The notes under the pieces are model-generated. The model did not search any database, was not told the origin of the DNA, and was given only the letters and a program-made list of their open reading frames with translations. The position numbers and the translations under genes are program-made. A stretch of DNA of 5,781 nucleotides from Chloroflexota bacterium (GTDB taxonomy: Bacteria; Chloroflexota; UBA4733), in contig JANWJO010000153.1 of the NCBI GenBank assembly GCA_025449435.1, positions 1-5,781 of the forward strand, read 5' to 3'. This document shows positions 1 to 4,853 of this stretch, piece after piece (position 1 is the stretch's first letter; every line of letters begins with the position of its first letter).

Positions 1-19
1 AAGGAGGGGTTCGTGTTTG

Positions 20-802
20 TTAATCCCCTGGCGCCTCGATGAGCGGACGGTTACCGATGTAGGGCCGATCCATAATCCGGCGCTCGGCAGTGGTCCACTC
101 CGCGTCTGGCACCGTGTCTGGGTTGGGATAAGTGCCGCCCCAGGCCATGTGCCCGGGACAGAACTTGTAGAGCAACGAGCGCCGCTCACGATCGACGGTC
201 CAGGGCCAGGTGCCGTGGGTGAGCGCTTCGGTGAACACGATCACCGAGCCCGCCTTCTGCGGCACTTGTTGCAACCAGGGTCCGGTGCGCTCGAAGCTCT
301 TGTAGGGCAGCGGGCAGGGAAAGTTGCTCTTGTGGCTGCCCGGAATCGCCGCGAAGCCGCCATCGCCAGGTTTCACATCGCCCAGCGCGTAGGACACCAC
401 GATGAGCCCGTTATACAGCTTGCCGTTGCGGTAGTGGTAGTACTGGCCGGGGTCGTAGGGGGTGGCGCCGCCGTGCAGGGTGTGCTGGGAGCCGCCCTTC
501 TTCATGAAGATGGCGTAGCCGTGGTCGAAGCGGAACTTCGGGCCGATGAGTTCGAGCAAGTACGGCCGCATTGTGGCGTTGTCGATGAGGGCGCGAAACG
601 GCGCCTCCCAAGTGTGCAGCGGCCCGATGTGCAGGTTGTATTCGTTACCCACGACGGAGCCGGCGTTTTCACGTGCGCGCAAGCCCCATGGGTCACGCTG
701 ATCGACGAGTTGGTTGAGCTCGGCGAGCTCGGCCGCATCGAGCACATCATCGATCACCAGGTATCCCATCAGGTCGAACAGGTAGCGCTGTTCGTCGTTC
801 AT
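20..802 (-). CDS. PhyH-family Fe(II)/2-oxoglutarate oxygenase
   Basis: A 260-residue protein of the phytanoyl-CoA dioxygenase (PhyH) family, cytosolic non-haem iron enzymes that use 2-oxoglutarate and O2. Seen in the sequence: an N-terminal helical part, then H110 in LHGG, the family block GDGGFAAIPGSHKSNF at about 146-161, a distal H196 in THGTW and R207/R208 in RERRS. The H196-to-R207 spacing of 11 matches human PAHX (H264, R275), and H110-to-H196 is 86 against 89 there. H196 is therefore the likely second iron-binding histidine and R207 the likely 2-oxoglutarate-binding arginine. Oddly, the position of the acidic iron ligand is glycine (G112). An upstream in-frame ATG at 820 would add six residues, but the ribosome binding site favours 802. 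The length is normal for bacterial relatives. The substrate cannot be told from sequence. It is transcribed away from the winged-helix gene and no operon partner is visible. Confidence 0.9.
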   Translation of the reverse strand: MNDEQRYLFDLMGYLVIDDVLDAAELAELNQLVDQRDPWGLRARENAGSVVGNEYNLHIGPLHTWEAPFRALIDNATMRPYLLELIGPKFRFDHGYAIFMKKGGSQHTLHGGATPYDPGQYYHYRNGKLYNGLIVVSYALGDVKPGDGGFAAIPGSHKSNFPCPLPYKSFERTGPWLQQVPQKAGSVIVFTEALTHGTWPWTVDRERRSLLYKFCPGHMAWGGTYPNPDTVPDAEWTTAERRIMDRPYIGNRPLIEAPGD

Positions 803-809
803 GCCAGAG

Positions 810-818
810 TCACCTTCC
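810..818 (-). promoter_or_regulatory. Ribosome binding site of the PhyH gene
   Basis: The minus strand reads GGAAGGTGA, followed by seven bases and the ATG at 802. This strong Shine-Dalgarno sequence overlaps the alternative ATG at 820 and cannot serve it, so it decides for the start at 802. Confidence 0.8.
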
Positions 819-899
819 ATAGCAGTGTTGTAGCCAATCAGGCGGGGAGAGTGTACTCAATGCTCCGTTGGTGCGCTCTGGTGGTATGGTGCTGCTCTT

Positions 900-918
900 G
901 CGCTCGCTTGACGAGCGC
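900..918. repeat. Inverted repeat overlapping a promoter, possible operator
   Basis: GCGCTCG (900-906), spacer CTTGA, CGAGCGC (912-918) form a perfect 7-bp inverted repeat. It overlaps the -35 hexamer TTGACG of the putative promoter of the winged-helix gene, so a protein bound here would block RNA polymerase. Autoregulation by the downstream protein is an inference. As RNA it could also fold as a small hairpin, but no T-run follows that would make it a terminator. Confidence 0.45.
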
Positions 919-936
919 TTTCTGTGTGCGTACATA
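908..936 (+). promoter_or_regulatory. Putative sigma-70 type promoter of the winged-helix gene
   Basis: TTGACG (908-913, five of six matches to the -35 consensus) is separated by 17 bases from TACATA (931-936, a weak -10 box). CATAAC at 933-938 is a better -10 match, but at 19 bases. Transcription would begin near 943, giving a leader of about 28 bases before the ATG at 971. Confidence 0.45.
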
Positions 937-970
937 ACCACGGCGCAGGCCGGGGAGATAGGAACGAACG

Positions 971-1237
971 ATGACAGCAGTAACGCAAACGGTGGCTTCG
1001 GGGCCTCGAATTATGCTGGCCCACCTCTTGCTCCATCAGGGCGAGACGTTGGGGGCGTTAGCGCACGCCGTAGGCCACCCGGCGGAGCAAGTGCGTGTGG
1101 CGCTGGCGCGGCTAGCGCGGCGCGGCCTGGTGGAGTCCACGCCGTCGGGCTACACGGTGGCGGCCAACCGCCGGGCGAGCGTCGCCGGCTATACCGAAGG
1201 CGCCATCTCGCTGCGCGAACTGATCGCTGCGCGGTAG
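971..1237 (+). CDS. Small winged-helix DNA-binding protein
   Basis: An 88-residue protein that is essentially one winged helix-turn-helix domain. Helix 1 is at about 13-22, helix 2 at 26-34 (ETLGALAHAVG) and the recognition helix at about 37-51 (PAEQVRVALARLARRG). A beta wing follows at 52-64 (LVESTPSGYTV), then a short basic tail and a last helix. The alternation of 'hydrophobic helix, AEQVRVALARLARRGLVE, turn, YTV' is typical of MarR/TrmB/DprA-type winged helices. No ligand-binding domain is present, so if it is a regulator it probably acts as a dimer without a classic effector domain. The ATG is preceded by AGGAAC at a spacing of about six bases. Codon use matches the neighbours. The gene stands alone between a divergent PhyH gene and a convergent hsp20 gene. 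Assignment to a named family is not possible from sequence alone. Confidence 0.75.
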   Translation: MTAVTQTVASGPRIMLAHLLLHQGETLGALAHAVGHPAEQVRVALARLARRGLVESTPSGYTVAANRRASVAGYTEGAISLRELIAAR

Positions 1238-1265
1238 AGTCTGCGCAACCCCACCACCGGCCGCG

Positions 1266-1294
1266 CCCGGGTGCTCGCCCAAAGGGCACCCGGG
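1266..1294 (+). terminator. Hairpin after the winged-helix gene, terminator-like
   Basis: CCCGGGTGC (1266-1274) pairs perfectly with GCACCCGGG (1286-1294). The 11-base loop can itself form GCCC-AAA-GGGC as an alternative. It begins 28 bases after the stop codon. No T-run follows directly; the nearest pyrimidine stretch (CTCTTCCTTTTA) starts about 18 bases later. It is a plausible 3' end but not a textbook intrinsic terminator. Confidence 0.45.
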
Positions 1295-1362
1295 GCATGC
1301 ACCCGCAGCAAGCTCTTCCTTTTACCCACATGTGAAGCAAGGGGCGGGGGAACGCGGCGCGA

Positions 1363-1393
1363 GTAAGGAGGGGTCCCCGAGAGGGGAACCGAG
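1363..1393 (+). repeat. Small palindromic repeat, copy 1
   Basis: GTAAGG, then an extra AGGGG, then a block TCCCC-GAGA-GGGGA followed by ACCGAG. Without the extra AGGGG it matches positions 2271-2297 except for one change in the loop (GAGA against AAGA) and one T beside it. The block CCCC-GAGA-GGGG folds as a hairpin. AAGGAGGGGT within it also occurs at window positions 1-10. This looks like a dispersed intergenic palindrome, here rearranged. Confidence 0.5.
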
Positions 1394-1456
1394 CGGACGG
1401 GCTGCTAGTGGGCAATGGGGCCATCAGCGGGTAGGCAATCATGCTTCCGGCACCCG

Positions 1457-1473
1457 CCCCCCCGCCAGGGGGG
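1457..1473. repeat. C-tract/G-tract hairpin
   Basis: Seven C (1457-1463), GCCA, then six G (1468-1473) form a 6-bp all-GC stem with a four-base loop. It lies about 110 bases past the hsp20 stop codon in the hsp20 reading direction, outside the nested inverted repeat. Its role is unknown; homopolymer runs of this kind are also prone to length errors. Confidence 0.45.
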
Positions 1474-1481
1474 TTCGTCAT

Positions 1482-1576
1482 GTCCTTCCAGAAGGCAATA
1501 GCACATCGCGCGGGGCCACGCCTCGTGAGCGTGGCCCCGCGCGATGTGCAGGGCGGCTAGTCCCCTTTGGAAGGAC
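1482..1576. repeat. Nested inverted repeat with a perfect 21-bp stem
   Basis: Inner arms at 1501-1521 and 1529-1549 are perfectly complementary over 21 bp around the seven-base loop CTCGTGA. Outer arms GTCCTTCCA (1482-1490) and TGGAAGGAC (1568-1576) are also perfect over 9 bp. The structure begins seven bases after the hsp20 stop codon, so it lies in the hsp20 3' end and also faces read-through from the plus strand. A bidirectional terminator or an mRNA-stabilising 3' structure are the likeliest roles. There is no T-run on either strand directly after the inner stem, so factor-independent termination is uncertain. It could instead be a miniature mobile or REP-like element. Confidence 0.6.
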
Positions 1577-1582
1577 CTTCTC

Positions 1583-2038
1583 TTAGTTCGCCGAGACCTT
1601 GATGGTGTGCGGGAGCAAACTCGCGGCCTTCGGCAGCGTGACGGTGAGAACACCAGCGTCATAGGACGCCTGCGCCTGCCCCGACTCTACTTCCGACGGG
1701 AGCTGGATGGTGAATTCCGCCGGGCCGCCAAACGACTGCCAGATGGTCTTCCCCTGCTCGGGTGTCTTGAGGCCCGACTCCGCCTTCACCTTGAGCCAGT
1801 TCTTTTCGACGGTCACGGTGATCGAGTCAGACTTCATCCCCGGAAGCGCAATCTGCACTTCGTAGCCTGCCGGGGTCGCATAGGCGTTGGCGGTGGACGA
1901 ACCAGAGCGGTAACCCGTCACCGGCGTGGTGAACGGGAAACTATCCTGGAACAACCGATCGATGACCTGACGCATCGGGATAAACGTGTCCTCGGGCTGG
2001 CGAGTCACACTGGGGACGCTGCGGGTATACACTGCCAT
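1583..2038 (-). CDS. Hsp20 family small heat-shock protein
   Basis: A 151-residue ATP-independent holdase of the alpha-crystallin/Hsp20 family, which forms oligomers and binds unfolding proteins in the cytosol. Seen in the sequence: an N-terminal arm with the amphipathic segment PMRQVIDRLFQDSF (21-34), an alpha-crystallin domain from about 50 (YEVQIALPGMKSDSITVTVEKNWLKVKA at 59-86), the signature A-x-Y-D-A-G-V-L-T-V-T-L-P-K ending at 137, and a C-terminal I146-K147-V148, the I/V-x-I/V motif that docks into a neighbouring subunit. The length is normal. The ATG at 2038 was chosen because AAGGAG lies nine bases upstream; the frame is open further to 2113 but those 25 codons lack family similarity and overlap the leader. 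It stands alone. Heat control is expected for the family, yet no CIRCE (HrcA) site is visible. Confidence 0.96.
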   Translation of the reverse strand: MAVYTRSVPSVTRQPEDTFIPMRQVIDRLFQDSFPFTTPVTGYRSGSSTANAYATPAGYEVQIALPGMKSDSITVTVEKNWLKVKAESGLKTPEQGKTIWQSFGGPAEFTIQLPSEVESGQAQASYDAGVLTVTLPKAASLLPHTIKVSAN

Positions 2039-2047
2039 GATGATTAT

Positions 2048-2053
2048 CTCCTT
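2048..2053 (-). promoter_or_regulatory. Ribosome binding site of hsp20
   Basis: AAGGAG on the minus strand, nine bases before the ATG at 2038, decides for this start over the longer open frame. A distant pairing TGGAAG/CTTCCA (2071-2076 with 2097-2102) exists in the leader, but I found no stem that clearly hides this site, so an RNA thermometer is not supported. Confidence 0.75.
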
Positions 2054-2113
2054 CGTGCCTATTCGGTCCTTGGAAGATCGTTTCCTAACATCTGTACTTC
2101 CATTTGGGCACAC

Positions 2114-2128
2114 ACACGTTATACGTGT
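2114..2128 (-). promoter_or_regulatory. Palindrome over the probable hsp20 -10 box
   Basis: ACACGT-TAT-ACGTGT is a perfect 6-bp inverted repeat with a three-base centre. On the minus strand it contains TATAAC (2123 down to 2118, five of six matches to the -10 consensus). No good -35 hexamer lies 16-18 bases upstream, so the promoter may need an activator or another sigma factor. The leader would be about 75 bases long. A repressor or activator site here is an inference from symmetry and position. Confidence 0.4.
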
Positions 2129-2160
2129 TTGGGTAGTGCCTAGGCGTTAGAGGAGCATAT

Positions 2161-2214
2161 ATGTTCTATCAGCGCTATATTAGACCGCGTAACAGGCATC
2201 TAATGCACTGTTAA
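2161..2214 (+). CDS. Possible 17-residue leader peptide or small protein
   Basis: ATG at 2161, stop TAA at 2212-2214, encoding the basic peptide MFYQRYIRPRNRHLMHC. AGAGGAG ends five bases before the ATG, a strong ribosome binding site with good spacing. The ORF lies about 245 bases upstream of the importer operon on the same strand and is followed by three hairpins. It could be a leader peptide, an unrelated small protein, or chance: the region is AT-richer than its surroundings and the ORF is too short for codon statistics. I recognise no family. Confidence 0.25.
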   Translation: MFYQRYIRPRNRHLMHC

Positions 2215-2257
2215 TATGCACGTGCCCGTTGCGCGGCTGTCCCTCCGAGTTGGCGGC

Positions 2258-2317
2258 TACGGACCCCTCCGTAAGGTTCCCCAAGAGGGGAACCGAGGCC
2301 GCCTGCCAATGGCAGGC
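2258..2317 (+). other. Three consecutive hairpins in the leader region
   Basis: TACGGA-CCCC-TCCGTA (2258-2273, 6 bp), GGTTCCCC-AAGA-GGGGAACC (2275-2294, 8 bp) and GCCTGCC-AAT-GGCAGGC (2301-2317, 7 bp) stand almost back to back, all perfect. The middle one belongs to the palindromic repeat seen at 1363-1393. They lie upstream of the likely importer promoter at 2368, so they may be a repeat cluster or a 3' structure of a small upstream transcript, not necessarily a leader RNA. No known riboswitch consensus was recognised. Confidence 0.5.
2271..2297 (+). repeat. Small palindromic repeat, copy 2
   Basis: GTAAGG, then a perfect hairpin with 4-base loop AAGA, then GAG. It matches the element at 1363-1393 apart from a five-base gap and two substitutions. 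Just upstream, GGACCCCTCC (2261-2270) is the exact reverse complement of GGAGGGGTCC in copy 1 (1367-1376), as expected if the ancestral element was one longer palindrome from which both copies derive. Confidence 0.5.
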
Positions 2318-2367
2318 ACCTTTCTCCGGAGCGCGGGGGTACGTCCTGCCCTGCGCGGTAGCTGGCG

Positions 2368-2376
2368 TGCTATATT
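2368..2376 (+). promoter_or_regulatory. Putative extended -10 promoter of the importer operon
   Basis: TGC-TATATT matches the extended -10 form TGnTATAAT at all but one position. No -35 hexamer is recognisable 17 bases upstream, which extended -10 promoters tolerate. Transcription would start near 2383, giving a leader of about 76 bases. The ten bases GCTATATTAG (2369-2378) also occur exactly at 2174-2183, without the TG. A second candidate is TTGACG at 2387-2392, which lacks a good -10 box. Confidence 0.35.
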
Positions 2377-2385
2377 AGCCGGTAT

Positions 2386-2397
2386 CTTGACGAGCGC
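2386..2397 (+). repeat. 12-base match to the winged-helix promoter region
   Basis: CTTGACGAGCGC is identical to positions 907-918, where it forms the -35 box and right arm of an inverted repeat. Here the left arm is absent. The copy ends 61 bases before the importer start codon; the other ends 52 bases before the winged-helix start codon. About one 12-base exact match is expected by chance in a window this size, so only the shared position makes it interesting. Confidence 0.3.
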
Positions 2398-2458
2398 CCG
2401 TGCAAATGCCGTACGCCGTCGCATCGTTTGGAACGCTCCGATTCAGAAGAGGAGACAG

Positions 2459-3862
2459 ATGCCAGCACCATCAGGCACTCATTCCCCGAGGACAGGTTTA
2501 TTCAGCCGCCGCCGCGTGCTGCAAGCCGTTGCAGCCACGGGCAGTCTTGCCCTGCTCGCCGCATGTGGCGGCGGTGCGGCCACCACGGCCAGTTCGGCGG
2601 CGACGAGCGCGGCGCCAGCCGCCACCAGCGCAGCCGCTACCAGCGCAGCCGCCACCAGCGCAGCCGTTGCACCGGCGGCGGGCAAGGTGCAAGTGGTGTG
2701 GTTCGCCGCACGCGACACCACAGGGTTCAGCCCCAAGCAAGTAGACCAGTTCAACAAGCAAAGTAGCACCATCCAGATCAGTTACCAGGAGCAAGGCGCG
2801 GTTACCCAAGACCTGCACGATAAGTTTGTGACCCTGGCCACCGCAAAAGACTCTTCCGTCGATATGGTGTCGATGGACGTGCCGTATGTGCCCGAGTTCG
2901 CCGCGGCGGGGTGGACGATCTCGCTCGATAACCTGCTGTCGAGCGACGAGCGCGCCAAGTTCTTCAAAGGCACGCTGGACGGCGCCACGTACCAGGGCAA
3001 ACTGTTTGCACTCCCCTGGTACAACAATGGCCCGGGCCTGTTCTACCGCAAGGACCTGCTAGATGGCGCAGGGCTGCAGCCGCCCAAGACCTACGACGAA
3101 CTGCTCAGCCAATCCAAGAAGCTGCAGACGCCCGATGTGTCCGGATTTATCGCCCAACTGTCGCAATCAGAGGGCGGCATCATCACCTGGCTGGAGTACC
3201 TGTGGGGGTACGGTGGCGACATCGTGGATGACAAACTCAACATCGTGCTCGATAAGGGCACCGCGGCGGTCGATGCGATGAACCGCTTGCTCGATTTTGT
3301 GTACACCAGCAAAATCACGCCGGAATCGGCCCTCACCATGAAGCTGACCAACGACGCCCAGCAGCCGTTTCTGGATGGGAAGGGCGTGTTCTTGCGCCTG
3401 TGGATTACTAGCGCCAACGCGTTCGACAGCGACACGTCCAAAGTCAAGGGCAAATGGGGCGTCGTGCCGCTCCCGTCCAACGACGCTACCAAACCAGGGC
3501 CAGGCTGCTTGGGCACCTGGAACCTCGGCGTGTCCAAATTCTCCAAGCATCAAGCCGAGGCCGGTCAGGTCATCCAGTGGCTCAGCACGGCCGAGCAGCA
3601 GACCAACCGCTACCTCGCCAACGGCAACATCCCGTCGCGATCGGCAGTGTTTCAAGACCCGCAAGTGAAGGCGAAGTATAGCTACGTCGACGCACTCACC
3701 CCGGTGTTCGAGTCATTGAAGCCGCGTCCGGTCACGCCCTTCTACTCCCAGATGTCGGCCGATGCCATCCAGCCCAACTTCGGCGCAGCTATGGGCAAGC
3801 AAAAGTCGGCCGAGCAAGCCATCAAGGATATGACGACGAAGCTTCGATCTATTACCAGTTAG
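2459..3862 (+). CDS. Sugar ABC transporter substrate-binding lipoprotein (CUT1)
   Basis: A 467-residue extracytoplasmic binding protein (SBP_bac_1 fold) that captures a carbohydrate and delivers it to the permeases encoded next. Residues 1-36 are an export signal with a twin-arginine motif S16-R-R-R-V-L-Q and a lipobox L33-A-A-C36, so it should leave folded via Tat and be lipidated at C36. Residues 37-74 form an Ala/Thr/Ser linker that holds the domain away from the membrane. The binding domain runs from about 76 to the end, with ALPWYNNGPGLFYRKDLL at 184-201 and LGTWNLGVSKFSK at 351-363; these are shared with oligosaccharide and trehalose/maltose-type binders such as ThuE, though the sugar cannot be assigned. 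The ATG at 2459 follows AGGAG by four bases and places the signal at the N-terminus. First gene of the importer operon; 13 bases separate it from the permease. Confidence 0.95.
   Translation: MPAPSGTHSPRTGLFSRRRVLQAVAATGSLALLAACGGGAATTASSAATSAAPAATSAAATSAAATSAAVAPAAGKVQVVWFAARDTTGFSPKQVDQFNKQSSTIQISYQEQGAVTQDLHDKFVTLATAKDSSVDMVSMDVPYVPEFAAAGWTISLDNLLSSDERAKFFKGTLDGATYQGKLFALPWYNNGPGLFYRKDLLDGAGLQPPKTYDELLSQSKKLQTPDVSGFIAQLSQSEGGIITWLEYLWGYGGDIVDDKLNIVLDKGTAAVDAMNRLLDFVYTSKITPESALTMKLTNDAQQPFLDGKGVFLRLWITSANAFDSDTSKVKGKWGVVPLPSNDATKPGPGCLGTWNLGVSKFSKHQAEAGQVIQWLSTAEQQTNRYLANGNIPSRSAVFQDPQVKAKYSYVDALTPVFESLKPRPVTPFYSQMSADAIQPNFGAAMGKQKSAEQAIKDMTTKLRSITS
2621..2665 (+). repeat. Three tandem 15-bp repeats in the lipoprotein linker
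   Basis: Units at 2621-2635, 2636-2650 and 2651-2665 read GCCACCAGCGCAGCC, with one C-to-T change in the second. Each encodes Ala-Thr-Ala/Ser-type pentapeptides (ATSAA). Unit number can change by slippage without breaking the frame, so linker length probably varies between strains. Confidence 0.85.
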
Positions 3863-3875
3863 GGCAGCAGGCCGT

Positions 3876-4853
3876 GTGCCATCCGCCACAGCAACCGGCG
3901 CCATGGCGTCACTGACCACGCGCCGGACCGGCGTCGGGCGCAAATGGTCGGTTCAGGAACGCGAAGAGACGCGCTTCGCGCTCCTGCTGATCCTGCCCGC
4001 GATGGCCACTGTCGCGCTGATTGCGTTCTTGCCTCTGGGTCGTGCCTTCTGGCTGAGCCTGTTCCGCATCAACTTGCGCTTCGCCAATACGCCCCAACCG
4101 TTCGTGGGCTTGCAGAACTACGCGACCATCCTGGTCGACGACCGCTTCCACAACTCGCTGCGCGTCGTGGCCATCATTGGCGGCGTCTCGCTCACCGCCG
4201 AACTCGTGCTCGGCATGATTATCGCGCTGGTGGTCAACAGAGAATTTGCGGGCCGGGGCCTGGTGCGCGCCTCGATCCTGATCCCCTGGGCGCTCACCAC
4301 CGTCGTGTCGGCCAAGATGTGGCAGTTGATTTACCAAGCCGACTATGGCGTGTTCAACAGGCTCCTCAACGACCTGCACATCATGCATGGGTACCTGCCC
4401 TGGATAGCCGATCCGCAAGTGGCGCTGCCCGCCATGATCGGCGCCGACATCTGGAAGACCACCCCCTTTATGGCCCTGCTACTGCTCGCGGGTCTCCAGA
4501 TGATCCGGGCCGACATCTATGAATCGGCGGCCATCGATGGGTCCAACGCCTGGCAGAGCTTTTGGCGCATTACAGTACCTCTCCTCAAGCCCACGATCCT
4601 GGTGGCGCTGCTCTTCCGGCTCATTGACGTGGCGCGGATGTTCGACTTGCCGTTCGTGCTGACCAATGGCGGCCCTGGCTTTGAGACCGAGACGGTGACG
4701 CTGTACACCTACCGCACGCTGTTCCAGAATCTGCAGTTTGGCACTGGTTCGGCGCTCGCATTCACGACGTTCCTGTTTGTTGTCGGCGTGAGTTTCATCT
4801 TTATCAAGGTGCTGGGGGCGCCAGCAGGTGGTAGTACGGGCGGAGGTCGCTAA
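3876..4853 (+). CDS. Sugar ABC transporter permease, MalF/UgpA type
   Basis: A 325-residue inner-membrane subunit of a CUT1 carbohydrate importer, half of the translocation pore. About six membrane segments are visible (roughly 34-56, 96-120, 130-150, 185-208, 238-257 and 291-313). The cytoplasmic EAA loop, which couples to the ATPase, is E216-S-A-A-I-D-G222 with I232 and P235 at the canonical spacing. LTNGGPGFETETV (262-274) is a hallmark of the MalF/UgpA branch. I chose GTG at 3876, 13 bases after the upstream stop; AGGG (3861-3864) and GCAGG (3867-3871) give only a weak ribosome binding site, so translation is probably coupled to the binding-protein gene. ATG at 3903 is an alternative start but lacks any site. 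MalF itself is longer; this length suits UgpA/LacF-like members. Confidence 0.95.
   Translation: MPSATATGAMASLTTRRTGVGRKWSVQEREETRFALLLILPAMATVALIAFLPLGRAFWLSLFRINLRFANTPQPFVGLQNYATILVDDRFHNSLRVVAIIGGVSLTAELVLGMIIALVVNREFAGRGLVRASILIPWALTTVVSAKMWQLIYQADYGVFNRLLNDLHIMHGYLPWIADPQVALPAMIGADIWKTTPFMALLLLAGLQMIRADIYESAAIDGSNAWQSFWRITVPLLKPTILVALLFRLIDVARMFDLPFVLTNGGPGFETETVTLYTYRTLFQNLQFGTGSALAFTTFLFVVGVSFIFIKVLGAPAGGSTGGGR
4842..4847 (+). promoter_or_regulatory. Ribosome binding site supporting a TTG start
   Basis: GGAGGT lies inside the last codons of the first permease, six bases before TTG at 4854. Stop and start are directly adjacent (TAATTG), and no ATG or GTG nearby has comparable support, so TTG is the likely start of the second permease. 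Confidence 0.75.

Larger units (their letters stand above)
1238..1582. other. Gene-free convergent intergenic region with several hairpins
   Basis: These 345 bases between the winged-helix gene and hsp20 hold no ORF with a credible protein: the frames open here give low-complexity Gly/Arg/Pro-rich products without ribosome binding sites. The region instead carries a row of secondary structures, listed separately: the hairpin at 1266-1294, a palindromic repeat copy at 1363-1393, a C-tract/G-tract hairpin at 1457-1473 and a nested inverted repeat at 1482-1576. Nothing resembling a tRNA or a known riboswitch was recognised. Confidence 0.6.
2039..2458. other. Divergent control region between hsp20 and the importer operon
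   Basis: This stretch has no full-size gene. The hsp20 side (to about 2215) has clearly lower GC and holds the hsp20 leader, the palindrome at 2114-2128, the self-complementary CATATATG (2156-2163) and the 17-codon ORF. The importer side returns to high GC and holds the three hairpins, CTCCGGAG (2324-2331), the extended -10 box and the 12-base repeat. An open frame from 2216 runs into the binding-protein gene, but its first 81 codons look like intergenic sequence and precede the true lipoprotein signal. Confidence 0.6.

Noticed and set aside
17..937. 306-codon plus-strand open frame opposite the PhyH gene
   Set aside because: Its product is a low-complexity Val/Ala/Arg/His-rich string with no family features, and the opposite strand carries a clear PhyH protein with a strong ribosome binding site. 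It is a by-product of GC-rich codon use.
1340..1450. Possible riboswitch or T-box in the G-rich stretch
   Set aside because: GGGGAACCGAGCGG resembles parts of such elements only superficially; conserved cores of T-box, SAM, fluoride or TPP elements are absent and no gene follows on the plus strand.
1011..1481. 156-codon minus-strand open frame across the winged-helix gene
   Set aside because: Pro/Arg/Ala-rich antisense product of a GC-rich gene and hairpin region; no ribosome binding site and no domain.
1332..1586. 84-codon plus-strand open frame between the winged-helix gene and hsp20
   Set aside because: The product is Gly/Arg/Pro-rich and low in complexity, it starts at a GTG without a ribosome binding site, and it reads straight through the long inverted repeat and into hsp20.
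2048..2110. RNA thermometer in the hsp20 leader
   Set aside because: No stem sequesters AAGGAG: neither a UUUU stretch opposite it nor a ROSE-type UYGCU motif is visible; only a weak 6-bp pairing with a 20-base loop was found.
2039..2113. 25-codon N-terminal extension of Hsp20
   Set aside because: It lacks family similarity and translates the leader with its ribosome binding site; AAGGAG before the ATG at 2038 decides the start.
1363..2317. CRISPR-like array from the repeated hairpin unit
   Set aside because: There are only two clear copies, nearly 900 bases apart with a gene between them, and no regular spacers or cas genes.
2216..2458. 81-codon N-terminal extension of the binding protein
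   Set aside because: It would bury the Tat/lipoprotein signal inside the protein, runs through three hairpins and has no ribosome binding site; the ATG at 2459 has both.
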